A DNA stretch of 64,000 nucleotides, taken from positions 2,857,001 through 2,921,000 of the forward strand of contig OY987248.1 of assembly GCA_963920765.1 (NCBI GenBank). Reading direction: 5' to 3'. Of the stretch, positions 24,753-35,600 are shown piece by piece. Origin of the DNA: Ulota crispa (Eukaryota > Streptophyta > Bryopsida > Orthotrichales > Orthotrichaceae). The translations under genes were made by a program, and so were the position numbers. How positions within the stretch are numbered: position 1 is the first letter of the stretch; each line of letters starts with the position of its first letter. The notes under the pieces were generated by a model. The model saw only the letters and a program-made list of their open reading frames with translations. It made no database searches and was not told the DNA's origin.

Positions 24753-25068
24753 AAGGTAGGAAGATCCATAAGCGTCAGTGTCCCCATAACCGTCATATCT
24801 CAAACCTTGGAAAATCTATGGAAGTGAATAGATGTAATGACAAGGATGTACAACATGTGAACATGAAATTTTAAAAGTGATTATGTGTGCAATGACAATT
24901 TGCTCTTTAAAATTCACAACTTATTCTCATAGTATCTACATAATACATTTGAAAGTGCAAACTTTTTTTTTTTTCTATTCCTAATAGGATTTTATAATTT
25001 GCTAGTTGTTTACTAATAGCCGTAATGTTCAAAACCCTTAGTTTGACGATTATGGGTGCTCCTACCTA
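24753..25068 (-). mobile_element. TIR element of the AAGGTAGG family, inverted copy
   Basis: The left end is TAAGGTAGGAAGATCCATAA and the right end is TTATGGGTGCTCCTACCTA. It is a reverse-orientation relative of 45389-45700: 'gaagtgaatagatgtaatga' here matches the complement of the block near 45.62 kb. About 316 bp, non-coding. Confidence 0.65.
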
Positions 25069-26001
25069 GTGTTTTTTTTTTCACCTACCACATGCCACAT
25101 GCCCTCCCAAGAATGGAGAATTTTGAGAGGGAGAGAGGAGCATTGGTCCAATTTCTGACAGGGTGGCCTCATGAGGCCCAAAAAAAAACACTGCTCCTAC
25201 CTTAAGTTAAGCAATTTTGCAACAAACAACGATCCCATGCAGGAAGATAAGAAACACTGGGATTGCAAATTTTTCATATGTGCAAAACTGAAATTATTAT
25301 GAATTTTGGGAGTTAGAAAATGCTTTGAATCTATTATCAAACTCTAAACTCATATAATTCCAATAATAACCAAATTACTTTCTACTTATTACTTTCTACT
25401 TATTACTTTCTACTTCACTTTGAGACATGTAACATGACTTAAATGATCCTAACCTTGAAAAGAACTAGTTACAAAGCACCAATCTCTGCTGATACTGGAT
25501 ATAGCGCCTTGTACAGTACAAGGTGGGTATGAGACGTTGTTGATTATGCGTGCTTCTGCCTTACGGGATTTCAAAACTCACTGACAAACCAAATTATCTT
25601 AAGAAGTTTTTCCTCAAAAAAACAAAACCGATAGTTTTTTTCTTTAGAAAACAAAAATTTCTCAAGCAGATTTGCATGTTGTCATGAGAAGATTATTAGT
25701 TTTTTGCACAATGAGGGGTGCAAAAAAATTCAACCTTTCCTTTCGGAGCGGCCTTGCATGAGAATCTTGGCTAAAAAGAAAAGAAACTACCATTTCAAAA
25801 ATCTATGAATTTGGGAGGGGAGAGGACAATTTTGAAACCTATGTGAGAAACGTCAATCCTTCTTTTACAAAAGGGGTGGAGAAAACCGTACTCAAGAAGA
25901 AGCATTTTTCGAGAAAAATAACATAGTTTTGAAACCCCTGGTACAAACAAGAAACACACAAAATAAAATGACGCCAGTTTTCCCAAGAAATTAAATCAAA
26001 A
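25069..26001. other. Intergenic DNA, no gene seen
   Basis: AT-rich, with poly-T runs and a short tandem ATTACTTTCTACTT repeated about three times near 25373-25415. No supported gene. Confidence 0.45.
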
Positions 26002-26005
26002 TCAA

Positions 26006-26844
26006 CCCCTAAAACTCCTTTGTGTTTACATCAAATGGCTTAAAATTGACCTCTCTCAATAAAACATTGAGTGGATCAAATTTTTGAATTTTTTTCAATA
26101 ATTTAACCTTAAAGATCTATTTTGTTGCTTACTTATGTACACCCTTTCAAAATTTTAGACTTTGTAAGGGCATATTTCATAAGATAATAACACTCAAAGT
26201 AGGATCAAAACTTTTTTTGAAGTTTCTCGAAAGCATCAGTTTTTATTTTGGTCATCCAAAATGATATCTTCCACTTTATGAATTTCTTGTGCAATTTTTT
26301 TTTTCTTGTAGAGCATGAAATTGGCTATGTGCCTCACAAATGTATGATCTTCCAATGATTAAAACATAGTGGAAATTTTTTGGAAGCAAGAATTACTTCA
26401 TTGAAATTATTATTTCACTAAGAAACTTCACTAAAGAGATTCTTATAGCAATAAATCTCAATTACAAAATATACATCAAAGGAATTATTTTCTAAAAATA
26501 AAAAGTAAATTAGAGATTATTACGTAGTCAAGAAGAGTTGACTACAATTTTTTCTCATTGACCAAGCCATTGTAAAGTGCTTTTGAACACTTTGTTGGGC
26601 GACACCTTTCTCAATCTCTTTGTTTCTGATTTTTTTAGGGATGCTTGTGTTGACACCTAAATCACATAGGATACCATATCTCACTAAAAAATTACTCAGT
26701 TCCAATTTCTTTTGGGTGGAACGCAACCTTTTCGATATGAGCACATACACCCTTATTTTCATAGTCTTATCTCAAGTGTTTACACAGAAAATGCTTGCCC
26801 AAACATCCAAAAAGCCCAAAGTGGGCTTCTTGGTCCATTAGGGG
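26006..26844. mobile_element. TTAA-type element N (tentative)
   Basis: The left end is TCAA-CCCCTAAAACTCC; the right end reads GGTCCATTAGGGG-TTAA, whose complement is CCCCTAATGGACC. The ends fit the CCCYTNA pattern of the other TTAA elements, with one flank base changed. The interior is non-coding and was not matched to another copy. Confidence 0.45.
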
Positions 26845-26963
26845 TTAAAAGATTTTTTTCCATTTTGCAATCAATTGGAGGCTACAATATATAGGGCATC
26901 CTAGCTTGTAGTTAAGTGAGCCCAAAAATAAGATTCTAAGGCCAAGAATTAGATCCATACAAT

Positions 26964-27580
26964 TGAACTAAAGGACCAAGCCCCCTTTTGGGGGACAAAT
27001 GGGAGTTTGGGAATGTACCTATGGTTAAACTACTTTGCGTGATTTATTTAATTTTTTATGGAAGATGGGGAATTCAAAGATCTACATGGGTATCTAATTT
27101 TTTCTTTATTATAACATTTATTGAAGAAGTTAAAAATGAATTTTTGGAAAAAGTCCAAATTGGGCAGCCCAAAAAATCTTAAAAACTGTATAAAAAATAA
27201 ATATAAATATAAATTAGGTTCTTTAGACTTATATATAGGTGGGCAGCTTTGAACTATTCAATTTTCATCTCATCAATTAAAATTGCATGATTCAAAGCTC
27301 CCCACGTCTATATAAGTCTAAAGAACCTATTTTAGATTTTTATTTGAAAAAAATGCAATTTTGAAAGAGGTTTTTGGGCTGTCCGGAGTCCCTTGTTTTC
27401 CATAAATTCATTTTTAGCTTCTTCAATACATATTGGAATAAAGAAAAATTTAGATGCCCACATAGATATTTAAGTTCCCCATCATCCATAAAAGTTTCAA
27501 AAAATCACACAAAGCAGTTTAGCCAGGTACATGCCCAAAATCCCATTTGTCCCCCAAAAGGGCCAACAGTCCTTTAGGGG
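26964..27580. mobile_element. TTAA-type foldback element B
   Basis: The two halves are inverted copies of each other. The left arm holds AAAGGACCAAGCCCCC and GGGGGACAAATGGGA; the right arm complements to CCCCTAAAGGACTGTTGG and GGGGGACAAATGGGATTTTG. Pairing continues to a fold point near 27.27 kb, where AGCTTTGAA faces TTCAAAGCT. The right flank is TTAA; the left flank is eroded (TTGAACTAAAGG). A related half-copy lies on both sides of the element at 51597-52262. Transcribed, it would make a hairpin of about 300 bp. Confidence 0.7.
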
Positions 27581-27832
27581 TTAAGTCATGCCACATGTCC
27601 CAAAGTGAGGTAGGAAGTAATGAGCTAAAATTAGTTTGGCTAGTATCAAAATTGCATATATCTAAACATCAGCAATGGATGTGGAACACTTTTTGACCCC
27701 CAAAATTCATAGCAATTTCAATTTTGCAAATAAAAATATAGAAAACTTGTAATCCCAATATTTCTTATCTTCCTACATGGGAAAATTATTTTTCGCCTCA
27801 AACTCTTTGTAGTTTTCTGCAAAATCGAGTAA

Positions 27833-28190
27833 CTCTTAAGAGTCAGATGGATGGCCGTGCTTGCCCTCTACAATGATTTCTACAGTAGTGTGGCAGGTGC
27901 CCACCCACTAAAATTTTGTTCTATAAAGTTGCAAAAGTCGTGCATGGTGCCCTCATGAAAGATGCAAGAAGGGCAGCTTGGGACCTAACACCATGTTTTC
28001 GAATCTTATCACAATTTGGGTTACAAAAAAAATGAATGCATCTCATGAGGTAATTTTTACCTTACATGATGGACCAGATGTTTACGGTCACTTCTGAAAA
28101 AAATCAGATTGAAAAACGACTTTTTTTTAGAATCACAGAATCTTTTTCCAGAGCAAAGGGACGTTTTTCATCCTTCTCGACATTTAGGGG
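27833..28190. mobile_element. TTAA-type element E2, decayed
   Basis: It matches 54114-54469 almost end to end (GTGCATGGTGCCCTCATGAAA and following, CACAATTTGGGTTACAAAA). The size is nearly the same (358 against 356 bp). The flanks are GTAA and ATAA where the sister copy has TTAA, and the left terminus is altered, so it looks like the older copy. Confidence 0.65.
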
Positions 28191-28194
28191 ATAA

Positions 28195-28813
28195 GTTATC
28201 GGTTAGGGGTGCTTCCACCTTAGTAAAACGAGAAGTGTGCCACCGAATCCTGACAATTTCCATGAAACCTTCCGAGGCGAATGCAAGAAACAACGGCCAA
28301 CGGGTACCAAATCAAGTGCCTGCATGCAGGTTTCAACTTGTCTCAGAATACTCACCTACTTTGAGAGTAACACGCTTCGCAAAGCCGCGCATGTTTGACA
28401 ACTGTCGAACCAACTGTTTCAGAAAATAGATTGCAAAACGGCAGCTTTGGATGTGCTTTCGCGCTCAAGTGCTCGACCCACAAAGCCAAAAATCTATTCC
28501 TCTGGAACACAGCGATGGAACTCGACGCAGATATCACGAATGCCTCTCTCGAAACTGCACAAGTACATTCTGACCGGAATTTACTTTCACATATTGTATT
28601 CTAAATTTGCGATGACGCGAGTACCAATCATCTCAAAACAGAAAGAAAACCGAAAAGTAGCATATTCCTCCATCGACTTTCAATACGCGATATCCGGGCA
28701 TTCACGTCAGACCATCTGAGGATGCTGGTCACAAAGCTGGGTCTGAAGAGAACAAAACATTCTCGAAAGATCCGCTTACTCTGGATACCGAAAAATGAAT
28801 ATACTTCCATGAA
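28195..28813. other. Unassigned DNA between E2 and the inverted-repeat arm
   Basis: G+C rises here and several open frames of 60-106 codons overlap on both strands. None has a recognisable domain. It could be a degraded gene end or a longer untranslated region of the neighbouring transferase gene. Confidence 0.35.
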
Positions 28814-31283
28814 ATAATTGTGTGAAAAAGGCTATGCAATAAAGAAGGTCCCGCTGCCACGTAAGATGATGATTCACCAGCCACACGAACGTTCCCGATA
28901 TAGAAAGACACCTGAAAGTCCAAATTTGCAGAGAACGAAATGCCTACAGTCCCAGCAAACTTGGACTTCCAAGCGCACTTCCATCAGCTCATGACGACAA
29001 TGCTCTTGCACAACACGATCAGCACCCACTCGCTTGGCTTCGTCCGCTGCAGCTCGCGTAATCCACCAATCCACCTCCGCATCAATCAGCGTCACAAACG
29101 CATTCTCACACGCAAAAAGCAACCAGACACAATCACAACTCCCGAAGAAATGTCCACAATGTACACCTGACAAGAATCAATCATCTACCAATTACAAATG
29201 CCTCCACATGCTTCCTCTGCTGCCGGTCCGCACAGCGCACAGACCTCCAGGCCGAGCTGCGTCCATCTTCCCATGGATCCTCGCAGGTCCGCTCCTCTCT
29301 TCTACTGACCGATCGCTGACCCTGGACCTTCAGGCCCGGACAACGTCTCCTCAAACGCTTCAATCGCAAGCCCAGCTCGTCGATCCGACTCAAAGGGCTC
29401 GTCCTATCCTCGCTCCAGCTACCTTACAAAATAAATGGAACGCTTCTGCCACGGACGCCCTACCCGCCGCTACGTCGCTCCACCTGGCTCCCCGGCGTTG
29501 CACTAGATCTGGCTCCTCGGCGTTGCGCTCTCCGCACAATGGGTGCTCGGGTTCCTCTCCCGCGACAAAATAAGCGCTGGGGACTCGCCCTCGGCTGCAA
29601 CGCAAGCTCTCTCTCGCCCCGTGACTTGCTTCGTCTTCACGCGCTCGCCCCGCCTCCCCGGTCGCGTCACGAAAGCTGTGGTGCCCCGACCGGACACGAC
29701 GCCTCCAGGGGTCGGTCGCTCTACGCGAACGAGGAGTTCCAGATGGCGTCGTCGCCTTCGCCGCAGCGCTGATGCACGTCCTTGAGCCGCTCCACGGACT
29801 TGCAGATGCCGCTGCACGTCCAGTCGAACGACGCCACGCACACGTTCCCCGCCTGCGCCTTCCACTCGCAGTCCGGCGGCGTGCCGCAGCACATGCTGCG
29901 GTCGTCGATGTGGTCCACGTCCAGCCCGATGATCCACGCCCCCAGCGACACGTCCTCGTTCGCGTACCGGTGCAGCAGCGGCCGGTTCACCTCGATGTAC
30001 CGCGCCAGGTCCTTGGAGATGGCGTAGATCTGCCCCGTCGCGTGCCGGAAGTACTTGTTCCCCTCCTCGCCGAACTTCCAGTACTCCGGCTCGTGATACT
30101 TCACGCCCTTCTGCGCCAGCACCGGCCCCGACTTCATGCACCCGATGTACACCCGCGGCTTCGCCCGGTGCCGGAACAGCGTCGCCCCCAGCATGGCCAC
30201 GTTCACGTGCACGTCGTCGTCCACCTTCACGTAGAAGTCCGCGTCCCACAGCCGCACCGCCGTCGCGAAGTAGATCTTCGTCTTCATCGACAGCTCGTGG
30301 TACCCCTCCACGTGGTCCAGCCGCAGGAAATCCTCGTGCTGCGCCGCCTCCGCCTCGATGGCGCGGTCCAGGATCCCCCCCGGCGTCGCGCTGTGCCCGA
30401 TCACGAACCGCATCACCACGCCCTTCTCCGCCTCCAGCTTCCGCAGCTTCTCGCCCTGCGGCATCCACGTCTCGCGCACCGAGTCCCGCCGCTTGCGACT
30501 GCTGAACGCCGTGTTGATCCCGATCACCACGAACGCCTTCTTCGGCCCCCCGCTCGGCCCCTGCGCCGCCCCCGCCGTCTCCAGCACCGTCGCCGCCTGC
30601 CGCGACTCGCCCCCCGTCCCCTTCTGCGACCGCGCGGCCGACAGCTCCGATTCCAGCGACGCTATCGTCTTGTCCAGCCTCTGGATCACGTCGTGCGTCC
30701 GCGACGCCTCGCCCACGATTTCCGTCTTGCCGTCGCTCGACCTAGGCTGCGGATCGCACTCCGTCCTCACGTCGTCGTTGAACTCCGGCCCGCTCCACAT
30801 GCGATTCGTGAACAGCAGGCCCACGCAAAAGCTCGCCACGCACAACACCAGCACGCCCCTCCATGTCACGCCCCCACTGCCCACTATCTTCCCCCTCATC
30901 CGCATCGCTGCCCTCCCGGCCACACCACGCCCCGCCTCAAGATCGCACCCAATTTGTGGCCCTCCGAGCCCTCCTGCTCTCGTCCGCTCGGTCACATCAC
31001 TCTGTTCCAGCCCTAGCTCGGCCCCCGGCGTCCCACACCGAATCTCACAACCTCTCCTTCAATCTTGAAAACCCAGGACCGCTACAGGTAAGGACAAAAC
31101 CTAGGGTTATCTCGAGAAAATCTGCACTCACCGACGAGGACAAAGAATGATGCCACCACGCAATCCCTCAAAGTTTAACCTAAATAACAGATGCGAGCGC
31201 TCCTGCAGAACAAGATGATGAAAGAAAAAAGTGTGGAGATGATGTTAAAGCGCAATACCAGATCCGAGGGCGCAATGCGTCAC
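28814..31283 (-). repeat. Left arm of a 2.4-kb inverted duplication
   Basis: It is the reverse complement of 55327-57752. Identity is essentially complete across 29721-31052 and a little beyond the stop codon. Outside that, the 3' flank (28814-29500) is clearly homologous but carries scattered changes, and the 5' flank (31053-31283) is more diverged with small indels. Similarity ends at CACACAATTATTT at one edge and CGTGACGCATTGC at the other. Confidence 0.88.
29721..30905 (-). CDS. Beta-1,3-galactosyltransferase (GT31), copy 1
   Basis: A single-exon frame of 394 aa starting [13 protein letters not shown]. Upstream in-frame sequence lacks another ATG, so this start is chosen. It has a type II signal-anchor (about residues 15-33, [15 protein letters not shown]), a DUF4094-like stem region ([11 protein letters not shown]... 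[18 protein letters not shown]), then a galactosyltransferase domain with [19 protein letters not shown], the DxD motif KVDDDVHVN and [17 protein letters not shown]. The C-terminal [15 protein letters not shown] and [14 protein letters not shown] blocks are typical of plant B3GALT1-8-type enzymes, Golgi transferases adding beta-1,3-galactose to glycans. It is very GC-rich against its AT-rich surroundings. The protein is identical to that of the inverted copy at 55675-56859. Confidence 0.93.
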   Translation of the reverse strand: MRMRGKIVGSGGVTWRGVLVLCVASFCVGLLFTNRMWSGPEFNDDVRTECDPQPRSSDGKTEIVGEASRTHDVIQRLDKTIASLESELSAARSQKGTGGESRQAATVLETAGAAQGPSGGPKKAFVVIGINTAFSSRKRRDSVRETWMPQGEKLRKLEAEKGVVMRFVIGHSATPGGILDRAIEAEAAQHEDFLRLDHVEGYHELSMKTKIYFATAVRLWDADFYVKVDDDVHVNVAMLGATLFRHRAKPRVYIGCMKSGPVLAQKGVKYHEPEYWKFGEEGNKYFRHATGQIYAISKDLARYIEVNRPLLHRYANEDVSLGAWIIGLDVDHIDDRSMCCGTPPDCEWKAQAGNVCVASFDWTCSGICKSVERLKDVHQRCGEGDDAIWNSSFA

Positions 31284-33070
31284 GAAGCGAGGCACATGTC
31301 CTGAATTGTGAGACACAGACGCGGCAGCGAGAGATCCGACTCCGAAGCTCCAAACGACCACGCAGCGCGCGGACGACGTCGTCCACTCGCGTACTTGGAC
31401 TCTTCGCACATCCCGGTGGGCTTGTATTTTGAAAGGCGAGACAAAAGGAATAACTCGAACCCTAACGCTAGTGTGAAGCGCTTTCGAGTGACGATGTTTG
31501 CTGGCTCGGGCTCACGCTGGCCGTCTGCTAAAACTGTCTTCACTCCCAACGTATGCGAGACGACGAACTCTACGGGAGGACGAGGTGCAGAAAACTTTTG
31601 TGTCCAGCTTTTTGGAGAGGCTTGCACTTCCCAAACATATTTTTAGTAAACTTTTTCTTTAAAGAAACTAGTGTGGCCCTGTGCCGTTGGCCCAATTTTC
31701 ATCCTAATTTTATCAGGTTTTTTTTGTTCCCCATTTTGTACATAATAGTAAGAATAAAAGTAGAAAGTGAAAGTAATTCCAAATCCCACAAAATCAAGCC
31801 CGTGCACACCTCCTTGGCGAGAGCTTTCCAATGATATCAAGAATGTTACCAAAATAAGAACAAAAGTAATTTTCTAAATTTTTAATTCATACAGAGTTTT
31901 GAAATTCAATGACTTTCCCACTGTAGGCCCAAATGTCACAAAATCAAGCCCGTGCATCCCTTCTTGGTGAGAGTTTTGTGATGGTACCAAGCAAGCAACA
32001 GGGACACACGGTTTGAGAGATCTCAATGTGACAAACAAACATCCAAACAAACAGCCTAATTTAAGATATTGATTATGCTATATTTAACTGAGTATGAACT
32101 ATACAAAGTCCATAAACAATAACCAAACAATTAAAAGTTGGATAAATATATGCAAAATTTTGGGAAATCTTCCTATATTTTACATAATCCATAGTTATAC
32201 ACATAGTTCACAGTTATAGACATAGTCCATAATTACATGAATATTCCAGCTTTAGCTAAATACTAATAGTTGGTGCTTGCTACGCTATGTATGTACCATT
32301 AGATTTTATTAGAATTTTCATATGTTAGGTAGAATGTAAAGGAAAACATTTAGCAAGTTTTTAAATTGTACCTATGTGATGATATCACATAGTGTAAATG
32401 CAATATTACAAAGTTTGGGATGTGATATTATAGAGATCTTTGTAATTTTAGTAGTATGGTATGGTATTAAATAGATTGGAGATGTGATATTTTAGAGATC
32501 AAGTGTGATATTACAGACGTCACTATGATTTTAGAAGTATGATGACCTAGTTGCATCTAGTTCATTTTTGTTCATATTTTTTGAACTCATGTGGAAATAG
32601 CTATGAATTTTTCAAATGAAAATCATAAAGGCTCTATAAGCATATATGTATACCCTAGAACATTCAATGTTGTTACATTGAAGAATCCAAGATGTATTTT
32701 TTGTGAATCCAAGATGTAAGTTTGTGTTAGTGGATGCATGCTTGTAGAGCCAAAATTTGTTTTCAAACCTCTTACCTTAGTTTATTATAGAATCCACCAA
32801 AACCAGTTCCTTAATTATTGAAGATTGCCAAAGAGGATGAAGCATACAAATTTGGAGCTTTTGAAGCAAAGTAAATAATGGCCTAAGTAGATTCCATGCA
32901 AAAAATCTTCATTTTTGCAAAAATATTTGTTTCTTTTATTTTTACTATTACTAAGGCGATTACCCTTGTACAAAAATCATGAAGCACTTAATGGTCAAAC
33001 TAGTTACACAAACAAAAAGGGACACTTGCTCTTTTCGCATTTAAGTTTGCTTCTGAATTTTAAATAATTA

Positions 33071-33072
<2 letters not shown>
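31284..33072. other. Intergenic DNA with a duplicated 65-bp block
   Basis: AAAATCAAGCCCGTGCA followed by CTTGGCGAGAG occurs near 31790 and again near 31940 with a few changes, about 150 bp apart. Near 32385-32530 GTGATATTA-type words recur, related to the arrays at 47.6-48.5 kb. GAATCCAAGATGTA occurs twice near 32685-32720. No gene is supported. Confidence 0.5.
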
Positions 33073-33129
<57 letters not shown>

Positions 33130-33133
33130 TATA
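33073..33133. repeat. (AT)n microsatellite
   Basis: About 25 uninterrupted AT units, then ACATATATATAC. Confidence 0.97.
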
Positions 33134-33621
33134 CTTCATTTTTTCCATCCATTCATATGTTGTTGAATAGTTGTGTTGGTTTTTTAACATTATCTTGTAT
33201 ACACTTCCACATTTTCCTTTTCCAAATGTTTCATTTGCCAGTATTCTACTATTTGCAATGTGCAAGTATGTTTCACCTCAATAAGTGATTGTCTTGTGCA
33301 AGAGAAGGAGTTCAATGTATGACTTGAAGAAGTAAATTTAAAATTTAAAAAATAACAATAATAATAACCAGGCACAAACGTGACTCTACATCGTAAAGGA
33401 AACAATTCTTTCAGAAAGGGCTATCCTTTAATCCATGTTCAATTTTAGAATGAACTTTGAATCATTTGTTTTGAATTTTATTCGTGATTGCAAAAAATGG
33501 ATTTCACCATACAAATGTGGTTTATAGATCATAGCCAAAAAACTTGTATGAAGAAAATCCTTCAAAAAAATCTTTTAAATTACACATTGTTATAATTTTA
33601 GAAATCCACCTTGGTCCTTGA

Positions 33622-34545
33622 CCCTTTAGTGATCGGTTGACCACTTTTGGGTTGATTTTGGTACTCTGTGATTTTTGTCATTTTTGTTCTATTTAATTTG
33701 CAAAAACACAAAATGTAATGGAGTTGGGGCATCAACTTGTGCTCCTCGTGGAATAAATTCCAAAGTAAGACATAAAGAAACATGGTAGTTATGTGTGTTT
33801 TACATATGAAGCTAGGACTTTCATATGGGTATAACAAATGAAATACTAATTCAATGCAACCATGACGTGGCCCCAAAGCCCACATATTACACCCAAAGCA
33901 TAAGGTGCTAACTCTCTACTAGTTGTGCAAAAGATGCATGGTTTATTTAGAAGTCCTACTTGTGGCGTATTTTAGCTACAACATTGCATAATCCATGAAA
34001 TCTTAGGCTCCAAAGGTTTGCAATGCTAAATGTAGGACCTTGTACCTCAAATGACACCCAATGTAGATGATATTGACCAATTGGATTTTGTCAAAACATG
34101 TTCCATGCATGATGTATCCAACCGTATATGTGTGGACACGTTTGTATTCTTTCAATGCTCAATTTCACATTTGTGAAATGCATAGATTGACTCGAATTTT
34201 TTATTATTTTTTAGAAGTGCAGTAACCTATAATGGGGCAATAGCCTTTACAAATTCCACCACTATCAAAAGTTTCAATTGCACAATTGACTCTAATTAGT
34301 TAGAGTGTCTCACATTTTTGCACAACAAGTTTTTTTGAATCATCAAGCTTCTCACAATTCTCACGTGGAATTATCCTGATAGATCAAACTTTTTTATATA
34401 TATTCATATCGCCAAAGTTTATAACTTTGATATGTCCGATCCGATTTGATTTTAGAACCACAGATTTTGTCCTTGAATGTATTTTGCATACCGTATAGTG
34501 AAAAATTTGAGGTGCTCCCCCAAATGGTTGATGGTCACTAAAGGG
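33622..34545. mobile_element. TTAA-type element F
   Basis: The left end is TTGA-CCCTTTAGTGATCGG and the right end complements to TTAA-CCCTTTAGTGACCATC. It is 924 bp. The left flank TTGA is one change from TTAA. The termini match those of element G at 45899-46802 (CCCTTTAA-GACCAC), and the sizes are similar, so they appear to be one family. Non-coding. Confidence 0.65.
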
Positions 34546-34708
34546 TTAAGTGATGAAGAGTTTGAGCATCCAATTTATGCATTCCGTGTCATAATCATAT
34601 GATCGTGTCATTGGCACAAGATCTACATATCCTTTTTAAAAGGTCCATTGTGCTATACCAAAAATCTAGGTCAACTCATAAAATGAAATTGAGTTATATT
34701 ACGTGATA

Positions 34709-35285
34709 CTTCCTTTGTTTCACTGAAGAACCTATATTTGAGAATTTGTGAGGCATTAAAGAATATTAACAAGAAATTGTAATTGGAAGTTACTAGGAAT
34801 TAGGCTTAAATTATTCCAAACTTAGTTTTAGTTTTTTCTAGAATTAAGGCTTTTTAAAAAGGAGAGGAAATTAGTACCAAAGTTTTGAAATTTCAAGTGT
34901 TTTGTTATTGTCACAAATAGTTAGATAAATGATTGATATGAAGTGTGTCAATGCAATTGTAAGAAAAGAACAGGTTATCCTAGTTGCTCAAGTTGTCCCA
35001 TCTATGAAAAAATCAAATCTTAATGTTGATACTATTGATGATTCTAGCTTAACAATAGGGGCAACTTGCAAACAAAAATCACTAAATCAAGTTTGCCTTG
35101 CTAACTTTAGCAATGGTTGAGCATGAAATGTTCAAAAAATATCATCAAACATGCCAAACAATTCACTTTATTTTAGAGATAAGCATAGGTTTTTTTTACA
35201 AAAATCAAGTCAATAGACAAACATAGTTTTTTTTTTAACAAAAAATAAGTCAAAACACAGGTTTTTTTTAGTGAAACAAAGGGAG
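34709..35285. mobile_element. Stowaway-like (Tc1/mariner) MITE
   Basis: The ends are TA-CTTCCTTTGTTTCACT and AGTGAAACAAAGGGAG-TA, close to the plant Stowaway consensus CTCCCTCYGTTTCA with a TA target duplication. Length 577 bp. Subterminal 'ggttttttttacaaaaa(t)aagtcaa' text is repeated near 35187-35265. No coding capacity. Confidence 0.82.
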
Positions 35286-35420
35286 TATGACTTTACATTA
35301 TGAAGACTTCATATTCTCCATATGTGTGCATTTTTTTTACATAAGTGAATACAAGTGTACACAAATCTATACTACTAAGTGGGAGGATTACCCTTAGTGC
35401 GCCCTTTTCTAGAACCTTTT

Positions 35421-35600
35421 AGAACTTTTGGTATAAGTTGAAGCAACAAAGAATGCCTTATATTTAGAACACCAAGTGCCCTCCAACCATGTTCATTTCC
35501 AAAATTTTGTAGAACTTTTGGTGGAAGTTGAAACACTAAAGGATGCCCCAAATATAGAACACCAAACGTCCTCCACCCATGTGCTAGAAATCAATAAAAC
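35421..35600. repeat. 90-bp tandem duplication
   Basis: AGAACTTTTGGTATAAGTTG at 35421 recurs as AGAACTTTTGGTGGAAGTTG at 35511. Both continue through ATGCC, TAGAACACCAA and CCTCC-ACCCATG. A shorter third piece (AACACCAAGCGCCTC) follows. Confidence 0.75.

Noticed and set aside
28109-28429. 106-codon plus-strand frame beside the left arm
   Set aside because: Its start lies inside element E2 and overlapping frames occur on both strands; no recognisable motif.
29772-31016. 414-codon open frame rich in Pro, His, Arg and Leu, antisense to galactosyltransferase copy 1 (with a twin at 55564-56808)
   Set aside because: It is the complement of a very GC-rich conserved gene; its composition is what antisense of such a gene gives and it has no domain.
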